A stretch of DNA of 64,000 nucleotides from positions 36,266-100,265 of the forward strand of contig NSJX01000031.1 in assembly GCA_002286715.1 (NCBI GenBank), written 5' to 3'. The DNA comes from Dentipellis sp. KUC8613 (taxonomy: Eukaryota > Basidiomycota > Agaricomycetes > Russulales > Hericiaceae). The translations under genes and the position numbers were made by a program. Below are positions 11,966 to 24,700 of this stretch, one piece after another (positions within the stretch are counted from its first letter, which is position 1; every line of letters starts with the position of its first letter). The notes beneath the pieces were generated by a model. It was not told the DNA's origin, searched no databases, and saw only the letters and a list, made by a program, of their open reading frames with translations.

Positions 11966-14100
11966 CTACGTCTCCTTCCTCTGCGCCTCCTCCGCGGCCC
12001 TCAGCGCGCTCTCGAACGCGCCGACGAGCGCCTCACGCTTCTCGAGCCCGACGCTCACCCGCACGAGGCTCGGCATGACGCCGTACTGCTGCGCCCAATC
12101 GAGCTCCGCGTAGTGCGCGAGCACGGCGTACGGGCACGCGAGCGTGAAGTTGGTGCCGAGGCTCGGGCCCTTGTAGCACGGCAGCGCGTCGAAGAACGCA
12201 CGCGCCGCGGCGGGCGACGCAAAGTCGAGCGAGAAGAGCCCGCCGAAGCCGCCCGCCCTGCCGGCGTCCTTGATGCGGCACATCTCGTAGTTCTCGCGCG
12301 TCTCCCACTTAGGGTAGAACGCGCGTGTGACGACGGGCGAGGGCGACTGGGAGGCGGCGTGCAGGAGGTCGCAGACGGCTTCGGCGTTGGCGTCGATGAC
12401 GGCGACGCGCCGGATGAAGTCGCGCGAGTTGCGCTCCATGAAGATCGCGTCCTCGTCGAAATAGGTGTCTTCGTAGGTCTTGGTGAGGTGCGCTTTGAGC
12501 GTGGCGTAGTGCTTGCGCGCGGGGTTCAGGACGAGGCTGTCGGGGGCGTCAGCGAAGTGTACAGTTGATATAGAAAGATAGGCGCACCTGCCGCCCATGA
12601 CATTCGAGTCACCGCTGAACACCTTCGTCAAGCTCGTGACGACAATATCCGCGTAGGGAAGGACCTCGACGTTCACGAAGTTTCCAATCGTGTCGTCGAT
12701 GACGATGAGGAAGTCGTACTTGTCCGCGAGCTCGCGCAACCGCGGCAGATTCGCCGACCGCAGAAGCGGGTTCGAGGGGAACTCCGTGAACAGCGCGAGA
12801 GCGGGTGGCGTGTCTGGGTGAAGCGCCTGTTCCTTCGCGAGGATCTCTTCGAGTTCGTCGATGCTAGAGTCCAAGCCAAGACCCAAGAACCAACACCCAG
12901 GGCCCCACTTCTCCAGGATCTTCAGCGTGTCAGTGTACGGGAATCTGATACATACATATAAGCATAACGCGAAGCAACGACAGCGGGATATTGCTCACCC
13001 AAAGCAGATGCTCTTGCGCTCGCCCAGCGCACCCAGCGCGAGCTGATGAGCATTCCAAATGGCAGTCATGCCAGTCTGGTATAAGAAAACATCTCCCTCC
13101 GTAACCGCCGCCCCACGGATACTCCCACCGGTCTCGCCGCTGCCCGGCACGTCCTTCAACCCCGCAATGCGCCTCCGCAGCGCCGTCTTCGCATTCGCCG
13201 CGTCCGAGCTATTCAAGTTGCGGCCGTAGCGCTCTTCGAGGTACACAGCGTGGTCTTTCTCGAGCACCTCCGCCTCCTCGTCCCGCTCGGGCGACTTCTC
13301 CGCATGATGACCATTGCCATTGCCATTCCCGTTCGCAGGCGGCAGCGCACCATTCTTCGGCTTCGCAGCATAATGCCTGTTCGTCTTCTTCAGCGGCACC
13401 CTCGGCGCCAGCGGGGGCGACGCGGGCTGGACGACGTCCGCAGGGTGGCCGAGCAGTCCGAGACAGTGCTCCGCAAGGCGGCTCGAGATGCCGTGCCCCG
13501 TGTGCTGCCAGAACTGGCGCGCGACGCGGAAGTCGTCTGCGGGGACGAGCACGGCGTGCACGGGGACGTGATATTCGGAGTTCGGGAGGGCGAGCTGGAC
13601 GACTCGTGCGGAAACGTTGCGCGCGTGCAGGAAGGCGCGGCAGGCTTCGGCAGTGTGCGCCGAAGGAAGGAGCAGGGCGCGTTCGGAGGGCGTGCCGAAT
13701 TTCTGCTCACAGACTTTGGCGAGCTGGGAAGGAGAGGTGTGAGTCGCAGGGATTCGATGGAACACGACTGTGAGACGACGTGAAACAGGCTGTATATGCC
13801 AAGAATAGCGTTCATGGCACTACAGCAAGCTGACGGACTATAGCCTCGTGCTACAGGGGTGACATAGACGTCGATGCCAACCTGCACATGTGCACTGACG
13901 GGGTACGAATGAACACGACATACCTTCTGGATGCTCAGATGGACGAAAAAACGCGGGTAGCCGGTCTGCATGGCGTCCACGACCCTCTTCTCGCCCTCCT
14001 CATACCCAACAGTATCCCTCCACGTCGGAAGCGACACCGATATCGCATGTTCGGTATACGGGGGTACCGAGTTCCCCAGCGCATTGTGTGGGACAACCAT
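11966..14100 (-). CDS. Cystathionine gamma-synthase (PLP-dependent, Str2-type)
   Basis: Joins an activated homoserine ester with cysteine to give cystathionine in the transsulfuration route to methionine. Exons: 13924-14100, 12999-13723, 12588-12944 and 11966-12536; all junctions hold frame, giving about 610 residues. The start is MVVPHNALGNSVPPYTEHAI at 14100. The Cys/Met-metabolism PLP fold is seen in LYQTGMTAIWNAHQLAL, in FPSNPLLRSANLPRLRELAD, in LIVIDDTIGN (the PLP-contacting Asp), and in VVTSLTKVFSGDSNVMGG with the Schiff-base lysine in SLTK. The C-terminus ends LVRVSVGLEK..., typical of the family. A low-complexity NGNGNGNG stretch interrupts the N-terminal half, consistent with the longer fungal Str2 form. 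A double GATA word lies 246 bp upstream. Confidence 0.93.
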
Positions 14101-14746
14101 TATAGTTCCGCGTTCTCCTGTAGGTGCAGTTCGGTATGGTATATGAAGCTTACAGCTGACTAGCGATGTAGGTTGGTCAACACCCTATCGACAAGGCTGG
14201 GATAATGTTGTTCTGAGGAAAGAGATGATGATGAAGGTGATGGTAAGAGGTGAGTCAGTGAGGTAAACATCGCAGCAATTTTGGCGGTGGAAAGCACACG
14301 ACTTGGGAATGCGGACTCCACGAGCCACTCACGCGCCGCCCAGCGATCTTATCTTATCTCCTCTTTCGGATGCACGTCGGCCCAGCCTATAGCTTGTGCC
14401 GACTGTAACTCTCAGTCACTCTGAATGGGTGATGAGACGCCCATGTCGAGGCGATGTATAGGACAATCGCGTTTTATTCGGAGAGGCTTGGGTATCTGCG
14501 CGGTCACTTTTGGATCTACACAAACCAACCACAAGCATTATTCATTGAGCTAACATACATTGCAATTGCAAGAAAAAAATCAAAACAACATAATACAGAA
14601 GTCAGTACCTTCAAGTTTCGTCCCACAACGTCCGATATTCCATAAATCTCGTGCCAGTGCCCGCATATCCATATTGAACAATTCAAGTTGAGAGGAAAAA
14701 GAAGAACGCATGTCACGTTGAAGTCAAATCTTACACAAGCTGCAGC
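14101..14746. other. Promoter interval of cystathionine gamma-synthase
   Basis: No supported gene in about 650 bp. It contains the double-GATA site at 14346-14358 and the 3' flank of the SDS23-like gene. Confidence 0.6.
14346..14358 (-). promoter_or_regulatory. Double GATA site (GATAAGATAAGAT)
   Basis: Reads GATAAGATAAGAT on the minus strand, 246 bp upstream of the cystathionine gamma-synthase start. HGATAR is the binding site of fungal GATA factors such as AreA/Nit2-type nitrogen regulators. Function here is inferred. Confidence 0.5.
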
Positions 14747-16667
14747 TCAGACACGCGGGCCCGTCATGCTGCTCAAGCTCCCCCGCGACGTGCTGCGCGC
14801 TAGATCGCCGTACGCGCCCGACGTCGAGCTGTGGCTCGAGGCGGAGGATGCGCGGCGGTGCCGCTGCATGCGGGTGGGGTCTACATTCGGGAGGTTTGCG
14901 ACGCGCGCGAAGAGCGAGAGAACTGGTAGCATTTGTCAGTACATTTTAGTACAGAATTAGATCAAGGGACTATTTACTGTCGACGATAGAGACTAGTCCG
15001 GAAAGATTGCTCTTTGTGGCTAGGTTGCTTGGTGGGGAGGGAGAGCCGGGTCCCGGAGAGTCGGTCGTCACAAAGACGCGATGGGCATTTGCTATGTCAA
15101 CAATATCAGCACGTCGGCGATTAACGAAGGATGTGGGGGCGTACTGGCTAGAAGTTTTTGCATTGTGAACGATAACGTGGACGATGGGAAGACGCTGTAT
15201 ACTGAGACGGTCATGATTAATCGGAATTAAGTTGTGTGAGCAATCGAAGGCGCATACCTGGGTACTTGTCGGCGCCATCCGTAGAGCCGTCAGGTAGCTG
15301 CACAAGATATCATGAATGAGACACCCTGTGTCGTCACAGACGCAAGAACACACCTTTATCTGAGTCACAAACAGGTGCAGTGGCATGGTCAGTATCTGGT
15401 TACTCTGTGACGGAACAACCAGCTGGAATTAATGGGCCCTTTAGCAACATTATTGCAAGAGCAGACAAATTTCCTACCTTCCCGATATCAGTCACGCTGA
15501 CCGCACTCAGCAACTTCCCCGTCTCCTCTTCGATAACAGCTACACTACTCACGCCCTGCTCGCTCATCCTCCGCATCGCGTCCAGTACTGTATCGCTCGA
15601 TTTGAGCGCGACTGTATCCGAGAAAAGATTGAGCGATGGCAGAGGCAGAGAGTTGAGCGGGTTGTTCATGAAGCGCAAGAAGCTTGAAGGAGAAGGTGAT
15701 AGTGGTGAGATTGGAGAGGGCGAAGAGGGCGAAGAGGAAGGTATGGGCGAGGGCGAGCCGGTCGTTTGTCTCATGAAGGTGCTGAAATACGAGAGCAGAC
15801 GGCGATCGGAGACCATACCGAGATATGGGCAACCTTCAGTCGGAGTAGGGGACCGAATAAGGACTAGCAATGACGTGAGCAATGCTTCATTCCTGAGCGG
15901 TATATTGCACACCTCTGTGCTTTCCAGACGAGAAGATCGCCAACAGTGCGACTGCGGACGCATCATGGGGCAATTCTGTGAGAGGATTCTTTTCCGACAG
16001 ATCTGCAACAAATCGTCAGAGCCGTAAGTGTGGGTCGGAGGGCATACGCACTGCTGACGAGATGCACGGGAACATGGCCCGCCTTTGCAGCGTCTACGAT
16101 CTGCGCGACACGCGGATTCTCCGCCAGGTGCTCAGGACTGTATATATGACGCGTTGCAGCAAAAGTCAGAAACGCGTTTACGTCGGCGAACTGCGTAAAC
16201 TCAGACGTAAGTGCTGGACATGACAGAGCGATGACAGTGGCATACGTCAAAGAGGCCAGAGTATGGGCAGCTTGACGAAGATGAGGACGAGTCGGCAGAG
16301 GGTTTGGCTTTGACAGCCAGGCAGGGGATGTCGCGCGAGAGCAGCAGCTGGCGTTATCGGTCAGATTGTCTCCAGCCTGCAGAAGAAGCTAGCGCCACTG
16401 GCACTCACATCGCAGGCGTCCTCGACACTCGTATCCGCGTCCACTTCTTCAATCCGACAATCGATCAGATCTACACCCTCTTAGTTAATGATTGTTCAGA
16501 AATACGAAGTGTACGGACGCACCTCGCGCATGCGTGCTCTCCCACACGCGGACCCACTCCTCGCTCTCCGGGTTGGGCGCAAACACGAAGCGCGGACGTG
16601 GGCTCTGGCTGCGCCCGCTCCTCCCGCTCCTCTGACTCGAGATAGACAAGCGCTTGCTGAGAGACAT
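14747..16667 (-). CDS. sds23: Sds23/Moc1-like CBS-domain protein
   Basis: Sds23/Moc1 proteins are CBS-repeat regulators linked in yeasts to PP2A-type phosphatase inhibition, nutrient response and cell-cycle progression. The gene is split into about nine small exons that join in frame. In order it gives a Ser/Arg-rich start (MSLSKRLSISSQRSG), ESEEWVRVWESTHARDLIDC, a first CBS pair (VEDACDLLLSRDIPCLAVKA), VHLVSNLSEKNPLTELPHD, ASAVALLAIFSSGKHRVLI, YLGMVSDRRLLSYF, a Ser/Pro linker, a third CBS unit (MRRMSEQGVSSVAVIEEETG), VTDIGKLVVPSQSNQILTM, and a Ser-rich tail ending SLSSMTGPRV at 14747. These blocks are diagnostic for the family. The start at 16667 is the first ATG of the open exon; a further 5' exon cannot be ruled out. 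Confidence 0.9.
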
Positions 16668-17147
16668 CCCGAGAACTGCGCGTCGTCAGTTTGTTCCGCG
16701 CTTGTTGCAGATTCAGATTCAAGACGGGGCTTCTTGCTGCAGTGTTCCTGTGGTATATGAGGGCGATGAACAAAGGAAAGGGTCGGTAAAAGAGAATTGT
16801 TACCTATGGGCGCCTTGAGGTGATGGAAGAAAAGAAAGAAAGAACGGCGTACGCGGGCGGCCCTTTGACGGAGCAAAGTCCGACTCGCGCTTCATCTCGG
16901 CGGGTCGACGTCACTTGGCTTTAGCATCGCCCGAAAAGGCAAGTCCTGTAGTTCGCCCGACCTTCCTCTCGGCTATCAGCAATCCCTCACGGCCACCTAA
17001 GCGGCCTTGAACCACCATTCCAAGCCAGAACAAACGCACTCTTTGAAGATAAACCCAAAACAAAAGGATATGTGCAGCCAAACCGCATATTATTCAAGCC
17101 AAGATTGCTACTATGATATGATAGGTGCCGGAAACCTCCTGCCCAGA
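16668..17147. other. Spacer between SDS23-like and CNH genes
   Basis: About 480 bp with no supported gene. It lies next to the stop of the CNH-only protein and, under the inversion model, should contain the left breakpoint. Confidence 0.5.
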
Positions 17148-18823
17148 CTACAGTACGTCGTACGGCGCCACCGAATCAGCATCACTCGGCGGCGGGATCT
17201 CCACCTCCTGGCTATCCTCCTCCACCTCGCTCTCAGGCTCCCCATCTTGCACCTCATCCTGTGCTGGTTCCCGCTCCCCGATTTCCATATCCGCCGACGG
17301 CAGCTCCACCTCGGTGCGCCCGCCCGGCTTCGCTGAGCGCCCGAGCAGCTTCACCTTCGTCAGGCGCAGCTTCTCCGACTGCTCGCGTGAGGGCACGAGG
17401 AACCCGCCCACGCTCACGGCCAGCTTGCGTCGTTCTTGTGCGAGCACACTCGACGGGTCTGCTTCCATCTCCGAGGGAGAAGGTAAGGGTGGGGCGGGAA
17501 CCACTTGTGCGATCACTTGTGTCTCGACATTGTGGATCTCGATGGTCTGGTTGGGGAGTAAAGCTGTCACGTAAGGATAGTCAAAGGCTACATCCCAATA
17601 TTCAACGGTTAGAGAGAGTACGGTAAAATAGCAGATGAAAGCGCCGACGTACTGACTGCCATCGGATGCGCAGGCCACTCGAGCGTTCCTCGCACAGGGT
17701 CCGCGTCACCCGTGATGAATAAACCCATCGTGCTCGCACCGTTCCACGATAGAATCAGAAACTCGTTTTCGGCAATGACGGTGATGATGGGGCGCGCGGG
17801 CGGCCCGCCCGAATCAGCCGGGGCTTGAGAGATGGGCAGGACGGGTGTGAGCGAGAACTCTTCGAGGTTGAGGACGGAGTACATCTCGCGGTCTGCGATG
17901 ACAAGTCGACGCCCGGAGCGCCGGGCGAGGAAGGCGCCGCCTTGGAGGGGGATTTCCTATGTATTCTCAGCTTCAGAAGGTGAGAGGGGACGGTGAGAGG
18001 GAAAGACATACCCGGATGAAAACTGGACGGTCGAGGAAGCTGTAAAGGGCGATATTGGTGCGCTTCACGATGCAGAACTCGATGGGTTCCACGTGAGCGT
18101 CGGGGATGGGAGGGGCTGGGCGGAGGATGTGCTGGTGGTCGACGGCAAAAGCAGCGACGTTGCGAATTGGTTTGTATGGAAGGGGGTCTAGTGAAGGAAG
18201 GCGGAAGAAGTATACTTGGCGATCTGTCTGCAAGCTCAGCTTTTTTCTGGCGATATGAACGGAAAGGGCATACCGCATACGACGAAGACAACGGATATAC
18301 TTTGTACGATGATGATCTCCTCGACAGGTTTCCTGCTTGGTAGCTGTTGTCGGGAGATCAGAGTATATGACTCAGGCTATCCGATGTTTAATAGCATGCA
18401 GACCATGAAAAGAGTGCGAGAGTACCTCTCCGGGACCATTCGCTTGCAGGGCAAAACGTAGCAGCTGTCCATCCGTCGAGCCGACATAGATTTCAGAACC
18501 TGAGGCATCATTAGTCTAGAAGCTCCATCAGACAGCGTTCACAGACGTTCATCACAAGAGTACCAGAGCCCATAGAATGGCAGTGGAAGCACGAAAGATA
18601 GTCACAGAATGCTAGGACATACCTAACGCCTGCGCACACCGTACTTCCGGGCTTCTGCCGGGTAGCCCATCCAGTCCGTCCAAGTCTGGTCGTATATCTT
18701 TCATCAGCACCTGAAAACGATGCAATAGAACTGATGCGCACCGTCATTCTCGAGGACTTTGGCTATGAGCGGTTGGACTTGATATGGCGGTACATCTAAC
18801 GGATTCGTAGGTGCAGATGTCAT
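17148..18823 (-). CDS. CNH-domain protein: N-terminal half of a Vps3/Vps39 (TRAP1) family subunit
   Basis: Vps3 (CORVET) and Vps39 (HOPS) tether endosomes and vacuoles; their N-terminal citron-homology (CNH) beta-propeller precedes a long helical repeat region. Spliced sequence runs MTSAPTNPLDVPPYQVQPLI, PEVRCAQALGSEIYVGSTDG, ESYTLISRQQLPSRKPVEEI, YFFRLPSLDPLPYKPIRNVA, EFCIVKRTNIALYSFLDRPV, MYSVLNLEEFSLTPVLPI, EYWDVAFDYPYVTALLPNQT, then VGGFLVPSREQSEKL and an acidic tail ending in a stop. The length is about 500 residues, against roughly 850-1,000 for the family. No Vps39-type repeats follow; a protein with exactly those domains is encoded on the other strand at 21757-25184. The start at 18823 follows from exon 1 (28 codons) joined through a 44-bp intron with CTGAT near its end. 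Confidence 0.82.
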
Positions 18824-19136
18824 AGAAATTCGCTGAACGGCGCTTCACTGTGCCTAACCATGAATTCAGAGCATAATCTGATCAGATTCCAACAGATTCT
18901 CTTACTATTGTCGCACTTACTTTTGATATGGGGCTTCCGAAGGGTACGGGTTTCGCTGAAGGGTGCTGGAGGTCGAGTGCCAGGAGTCGCGTTGACGCGT
19001 CGAAGACATCACCGTGCCACGTGCGCGAGCTAGATAAGATAAGATCGCGTTCTGCTACAGCGCGGCTCCGACACGTTCGGTTCGCCTAGCTCCCCCAGCA
19101 TGCCTTATCGAGACTTCCTCCTCCTCCCGCACGTCG
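18824..19136. promoter_or_regulatory. Divergent promoter between CNH gene and permease
   Basis: A 313-bp intergenic interval separates two divergently transcribed genes. It carries the double-GATA site at 19033-19045, closer to the permease start. Confidence 0.6.
19033..19045 (+). promoter_or_regulatory. Double GATA site (GATAAGATAAGAT)
   Basis: Lies 91 bp upstream of the permease ATG at 19137. Tandem HGATAR sites commonly serve nitrogen-responsive GATA factors in fungi, which fits an amino-acid permease. Regulation is inferred. Confidence 0.55.
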
Positions 19137-21422
19137 ATGTCGGGAGAAACTCAAGATGCTCACGAAGGTTTGTCCAGATTGACCAAGCAAGTCGATGTGG
19201 AAGTGCAAGACGTCGGCCCTTTGGAGCCAGCAGAATCAGAAACTCTGCAGGAATCTGGCGCACCGGTGGAATATGTACGATACGAGTCCTACCTCACGCT
19301 CCAGCTCTTGCTGACTGGCTAGCTTCAAAACGTGTAGAAGAACCCATTGGGAAGACAAGTGACACTTCTCTCTGCGGTTGCGTTGAATCTAGGAGAACTC
19401 CTTGGCTCCGGAATCTTCTCTGTACCAGGCGTGATTTTGAAGTCTGTGGGCTCGGTTGGGCTCGCACTCACGCTATGGCTCATAGCGCCTGTATTCGCGT
19501 ATGGTCAGTATCTGCTCCTCCTATATGTGCAGGACGTTGCTGACTCCGTGTACCAGTCGCGCTGCTGGCGTACACTGAACTTGCGAGCATGTTCCCGCAG
19601 CGGTCTGGCGCGGAAGTGGTATTCCTCGAGCAAGCGTACCCCAAGCCGCGGTTTCTCATCCCAACAGCGTTTGCTGTCACTTCGGTCCTCCTATCGTACG
19701 TATTCTGAATTTTTTTTTGAACATTTTGCGTGGAATTTGACAATGCACACCCGTCACACAGCTTTAGTGCGACGAATTCCATCGTGTTCGCTCAGTATAC
19801 GTTGCACATTCTCGATGTGCCTGTCACGGAATTCCGTCAGACGATGCTCGCGTTGGCTGCGGTGGCGTTTTGTGTTGGCGGTATGGTTCTCCAACACCTT
19901 TGGATGTGCCTGCATGTATTGATGAACTGCTGCAGTTGTCGGGGTCTCGACGAAGCGGTCCCTGCGAGCCGTGAACTTCTTGACGACATTCAAGGTTCTA
20001 TCTCTCACCTTGTGTGTGTCACTTCGAACATTCTCAGAAGGATGTGCTAACACGTTCCAGTGTGGCCCTGACAGGCATCGCCGTCCTCACAGGCCACACG
20101 CGCATCACAGACCCCTACGCCAACTTTCAGAACCCTTGGGCACACAGCACGACCAACCCTAACCTGCTCGCCACAGGGCTCGTCAAAACCAACTATGCCT
20201 TCATCGGCTGGGCGAATGCATTCAACGTGCTCAACGAGGTCAAGGGCGCACACCCTGTGCGCACGGTGCGCAACGCGAGCATGCTCTCGCTTGCGCTCGT
20301 CACGGTACTGTTCTTTCTCGTGAATGTGGCGTATGTGGCGGCCGTGCCGCTCGAGGAGATGAAGAATTCTGGGCAGCTGGTCGGGGCGCTGTTCTTTGCG
20401 AGGGTGTTTGGAGGGCATTGGGCGTCGAAGGCGCTCCCGATGATGGTTGCGTTGAGCTGTATCGGTAATATCGTAAGTCTATTTCTCAAAATTTCTCCCC
20501 ATCCCTCCTCATTCCGTCTCTTCCCTTTAGATCGCGGTTGTGAGTGCCTTTCGTGTTTGGGAAATTTCTGCCCATCTCATTGTGTTGTAGACAGTGGGCC
20601 AAGCCCGTGTCCTGCGCGAAGTAGCTCGTCAAGGCCTGCTCCCCTACCCAGAGTTCTTTGCCTCAACCAAGCCCTTCGGAACACCACTCGCGCCCGTATC
20701 GCTCAAATGCGTGCTCACAGTGATCGTCATCATGTCGCTGCCAGCCAAGGACGCATTCAACTTCCTCCTGGACCTCGCATCGTATCCGAACCTTGTAAGT
20801 AGGAGAACGAAAGACCGTTTCCAGGAAAGTTTCTCTGACGGTCTGTGGCTAGATTTTCGCCGCTGCGACGGCGATAGGCGTGTGGATCCTTCGTCGCCGA
20901 CGGGCACGGGCAGGCATGCTCCCTTCGGAGTTCCAGATGCCGAATGCTGCATTATTCTTGTGGCTTGCGAACTGCGTGTTTTTGCTCGTGATGCCATGGT
21001 GCGTGTGATGCGTACGAAGGTATTCCATGACTGAGATTCGAACGCTGATAGGGTTCCGCCGGAACATGGGCGCTCTGACGTGTCCTTCTGGTATGCAACG
21101 TGAGTTGTCCGCTTTGGACGCTTCCAGGATTCGGTCTGCACATACTGATTACGCATCCGACCCAGGTACTGTGTCGTTGGTATCCTTGTTCTTTTAGTAA
21201 GTACCATCTCCACTCCTTCCTTTCCTCTCATAACCTCTCTTCCAGGCCTGCGGGCTGTACTACTACGTCTGGATCGTTCTTCTTCCACGGATTGGCGGAT
21301 ACGAGGTCGTAGAAGAGGTCGTGGAACTCGGCAATGGTGCACGCGCGACGCACTTGGTAAGAAAACGTATCACGGCTAGAACAGATGAGCGAGAGCCATT
21401 GCTTGCATCTAGAGATAGATAG
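19137..21422 (+). CDS. Amino-acid permease, MUP1-like (L-type transporter family)
   Basis: Plasma-membrane amino-acid transporter of the fungal Mup1 high-affinity methionine permease group. About nine exons. A hydrophilic N-terminus (MSGETQDAHEGLSRLTKQVD) leads through a first intron to KNPLGRQVTLLSAVALNLGE, then the TM1 signature LLGSGIFSVPGVIL. The LAT-type helices continue with ALLAYTELASMFPQRSGAEV, FSATNSIVFAQYTLHIL, AFIGWANAFNVLNEVKGAHP, the TVGQARVLREVARQGLLPYP block, MPWVPPEHG, YYYVWIVLLPRIGGY and the tail EREPLLASRDR. About 12 membrane segments can be traced. It is divergent from the CNH gene and directly precedes the Vps39-type gene. Substrate assignment to methionine is by family resemblance only. 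Confidence 0.88.
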
Positions 21423-21756
21423 ACCTATTACTATAGGATCACTGTATTATATCATGTCCATGTCACGCTGTATCGTACCGAACGAGTCGATTTACGACCA
21501 AGTCGTCGTTTCTGCAAGTGTCCGTCGAGGGCGCCTTCTCCCTCACGCTGGCGCGGATGTCCACGGGCCGGGTGACCCGGGGGCTCTGTGCCAGCATAAG
21601 CGGGCCTCACAGGTTCCGTGCATTCAACTCGTTCCACACTCTCCAGCTCTTCAGTCTTGTTTCTAACTTAACCACCCTAACTTACTTTCTATTCGTCTGG
21701 TCTCTTGGAAACAAAAATAACGGAATACCGGACCATTGCGTAGCGCTGGGCAAGCC
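21423..21756. other. Spacer between permease and Vps39-type gene
   Basis: About 330 bp with no gene of its own. Under the inversion model the right breakpoint lies here. Confidence 0.5.
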
Positions 21757-24700
21757 ATGGCTCGACGCTCCACCTTCCCGCACTCGAATGTGCTCATCCT
21801 CAGCTTGAACTCTATCAACTCCCTCCTTCCTGCTACCACCATCTCACAAGCCGAATCATTTCTGGAAGGGCACCGTATTGACGATGTCATTGAGCTTGCG
21901 GACCAGCACCGCAAGAAATTGCAGAGCAAGCTGATCGTAGACCAGGACGAGGTACGTCAGTCCCGTCCTTCATAGACACTCACATCTTAACAGATGGTGT
22001 GTAGGCAGAAGAGCTGCAATATGTCTACCAGCGCATCGGCTTCCAGCTGCTCTCCGAAACGCGCTTCGAAGACGCCGGCTACAACCTCTTCGAAGGCAAC
22101 CTCGACCCGCGCCTGCTCATTTCGTACTACCCCAACCTGCGCGGGGAGCTCCTCTCCGCGGACGACGATGTAGAGCTATTCTCCGGCGTCGCCGAGCACA
22201 TCCCGCCCTACGACTCCATAGACGACATCAGTACGTACCGCGCCCTCGCTCCTTTACCCGCCCTTCACACCCTTCCCCTGTCCATGTTTTCGCAACCCCA
22301 CCCCACCCTGCCCCCTCCCGCGTTCTCTTCCATTCTCCCTTTGTGCCGGCACCTCCTCACATGCACCTGCGCTGCGTCCGCCCCCGGACTGATTTCCAGT
22401 TGTCGCGAACATAGTCAGGAACTACTCCCCGCACCTCGCGCCCAACACGCGCTCCGCGCCGCCCACCGCCGAGCTGCGCCGCATCCTCGGCGACGCGGCG
22501 CGCGATATGCTCGATGTGTTCTTGCGCAAGTGGCGGCGCGTCCACGGCGAGGGCGCTGACCGCTCCGTGCACGTGGTGAGTCCCCTCCTTCGTCTTTTTT
22601 TAGCATTCTCGTTGTCTTCCTGCTCCTGTTGGGAAGTGGAAAGCCTGCTGATTGTGGAATGCGGTGTAACGCGTAGATTGTCGACACGGTGCTTGCGAAG
22701 CTGTTTGCGCAGGCAGAGAAGACGACCGATCTGTACGCGCTGCTAGAGGAGTCGGCGGACCTCGTCGTTGAGGAGCTCGAGCCGGTGTTCAAGGCCACCG
22801 GTCAATACAATGCACTTTGCAGGATATACCAGAAGCGCGGAGACGACGCCAAGCTGCTCGAAGTCTGGTCGAAGTGCGTCTTTCCTTGTTTGCTCTTGCT
22901 CGTGCGCTCGTGCCTTGTACTGATGCTCGACTCTCGGGAAGACTGGTTGAGGGAGAGTGGACGGATACGGATATTCCGGACCCACTGACGGACATGTTTA
23001 CGCTGCTCACCGAGCGGCGGAATCGACAGCTGACGCAGCAGTGGGGAGTCTGGTTGACGAAGAAGGACACGGAGCGTGCGCTCAAGGTATGCCCTTTGAT
23101 ATTCATTACTTACACAGATATTGATGGAACAGCGTATAGCTTCTGACATCACAAGGCTCGGGGAAGCGGGCACAACGGACGGAGGCAGACGCTGAGATGC
23201 TGGAACAGATACGTGCTGCGAACCCCGAGGCGGGCGTGCAGTTCCTCGAGCATCTCGTCTTGCAAAAAAAGAGCACAGTATGTATCCTGCTCCTCGTGTT
23301 CACGTGCGTTTTGAACCGAAAGGAAATGTTTAGGACCCAACACTTCATACCGAGCTCGCAATTATCTATGTCGACCAACTCCTCACATATCTTCAAGAGG
23401 AGAGCGTCTCAAAACTCTGGCGCGCCAAAGGTGATTATATCCCCCGACCTCTCACTGGTCCGCATCATTGAAGCCGAATGTACCAGCCGCATCCTACACC
23501 TCAAACCCCACTGCGCAATCCTACTTGTCATATTTCGCATCAACAACACCCGACTCACCCGCAAAACGCGCCCGCATGCAAGCGGCACTCTTCCTACAAA
23601 CCTCCTCGCTCTACGACGCCAGCGCGGTGCGCGCACGCATCGTCCCCCATGAACGCATACTCGCGCCCGAGCTAGCAATCGTCGAGGGAAAGGTGCGTCC
23701 CCGCTGCCACCCTCCGCTGTGAATCACCGTCCTGACGGCCCGATAGCTCGGCAACGACAAAGCCGCCCTCGCACTCCTCGCGCACACGCTCCGCGACCAC
23801 GCCTCCGCGGAGGCCTACTGCACAACGCGCAGCGTGCTCCCCCCGCGCGCAGCCGCGTCCTTCGCCGAGACGCTCAAGCTTGCGAACTGGGTCCTGCCGG
23901 TGCCGGCTGCAGATGCGGACGAGACGCGCAGGCTGCTCCGGATGCTGCTGGGGATATACATGGCTGATGGCGACGGGTGCGTGGATCTTCCTTCTTCCTG
24001 CTTTCCTGCTTGCTTTCTTGTTTCTTCCTTTGTGGGTTTTTGGGCCTCTGGTCTTCTTGGTGCTGGTCATGCGGTTGAGCAAAGGCTAACTGAGTTTGCA
24101 ATAACAGGAACGGGGACGGGGCTAGGCCAGCGAAGGGCGCCGCGGGCCATGCGAGTGCGGCCTCGAATCTGCTCAGTTCACAGGCGGGCAACTTCGATGT
24201 TGTGGATGTGAGTACCCCTTCCCAGTCTGGTGTGGTTTTGGCATATGATTCTGTGGATGAGACGTGGGTCGCTGGGAGTGTGCCACGTTTTGGGTTTTTG
24301 GGTTTTGGGTTTTGGTGTGCGCTGCGCTTCGTGGCGCGGCGAGGCGCAGTCTCCGCAGTGCCAGGACATCAGAGTGCCCAGACGCCTGTGCCAAGGGCTT
24401 CGGTACTTGGTGCTTGGTGCTTGCTTGGAATGTTCTTTGTTCTGTGTTCTTTGTTCTACGCGCTCCGTGCCGTGCGGACACGCAGAATGAGGGGTGCCCG
24501 CGACGTAACGTGCAAGGCTAGATGCAACGCGCGCTTCCGTCCCGAACACCCTCGCGCCACCGCAGCGCACCAAGCCAGCCCGCCCCGCACGCGACGGCAG
24601 CCCGCGCCCCAACGCGATCACCCGCTCTCCACGCGCCCGCCCCAACCAAAATTTACTTCCGTCTCTCCTTCCGCGCTTGTCTCTGACGGTTTATCATGTG

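Noticed and set aside
11811..12568. Plus-strand ORFs with a repeated PVGWT motif
   Set aside because: They are produced by the 28-bp DNA repeat and by the antisense of cystathionine gamma-synthase.
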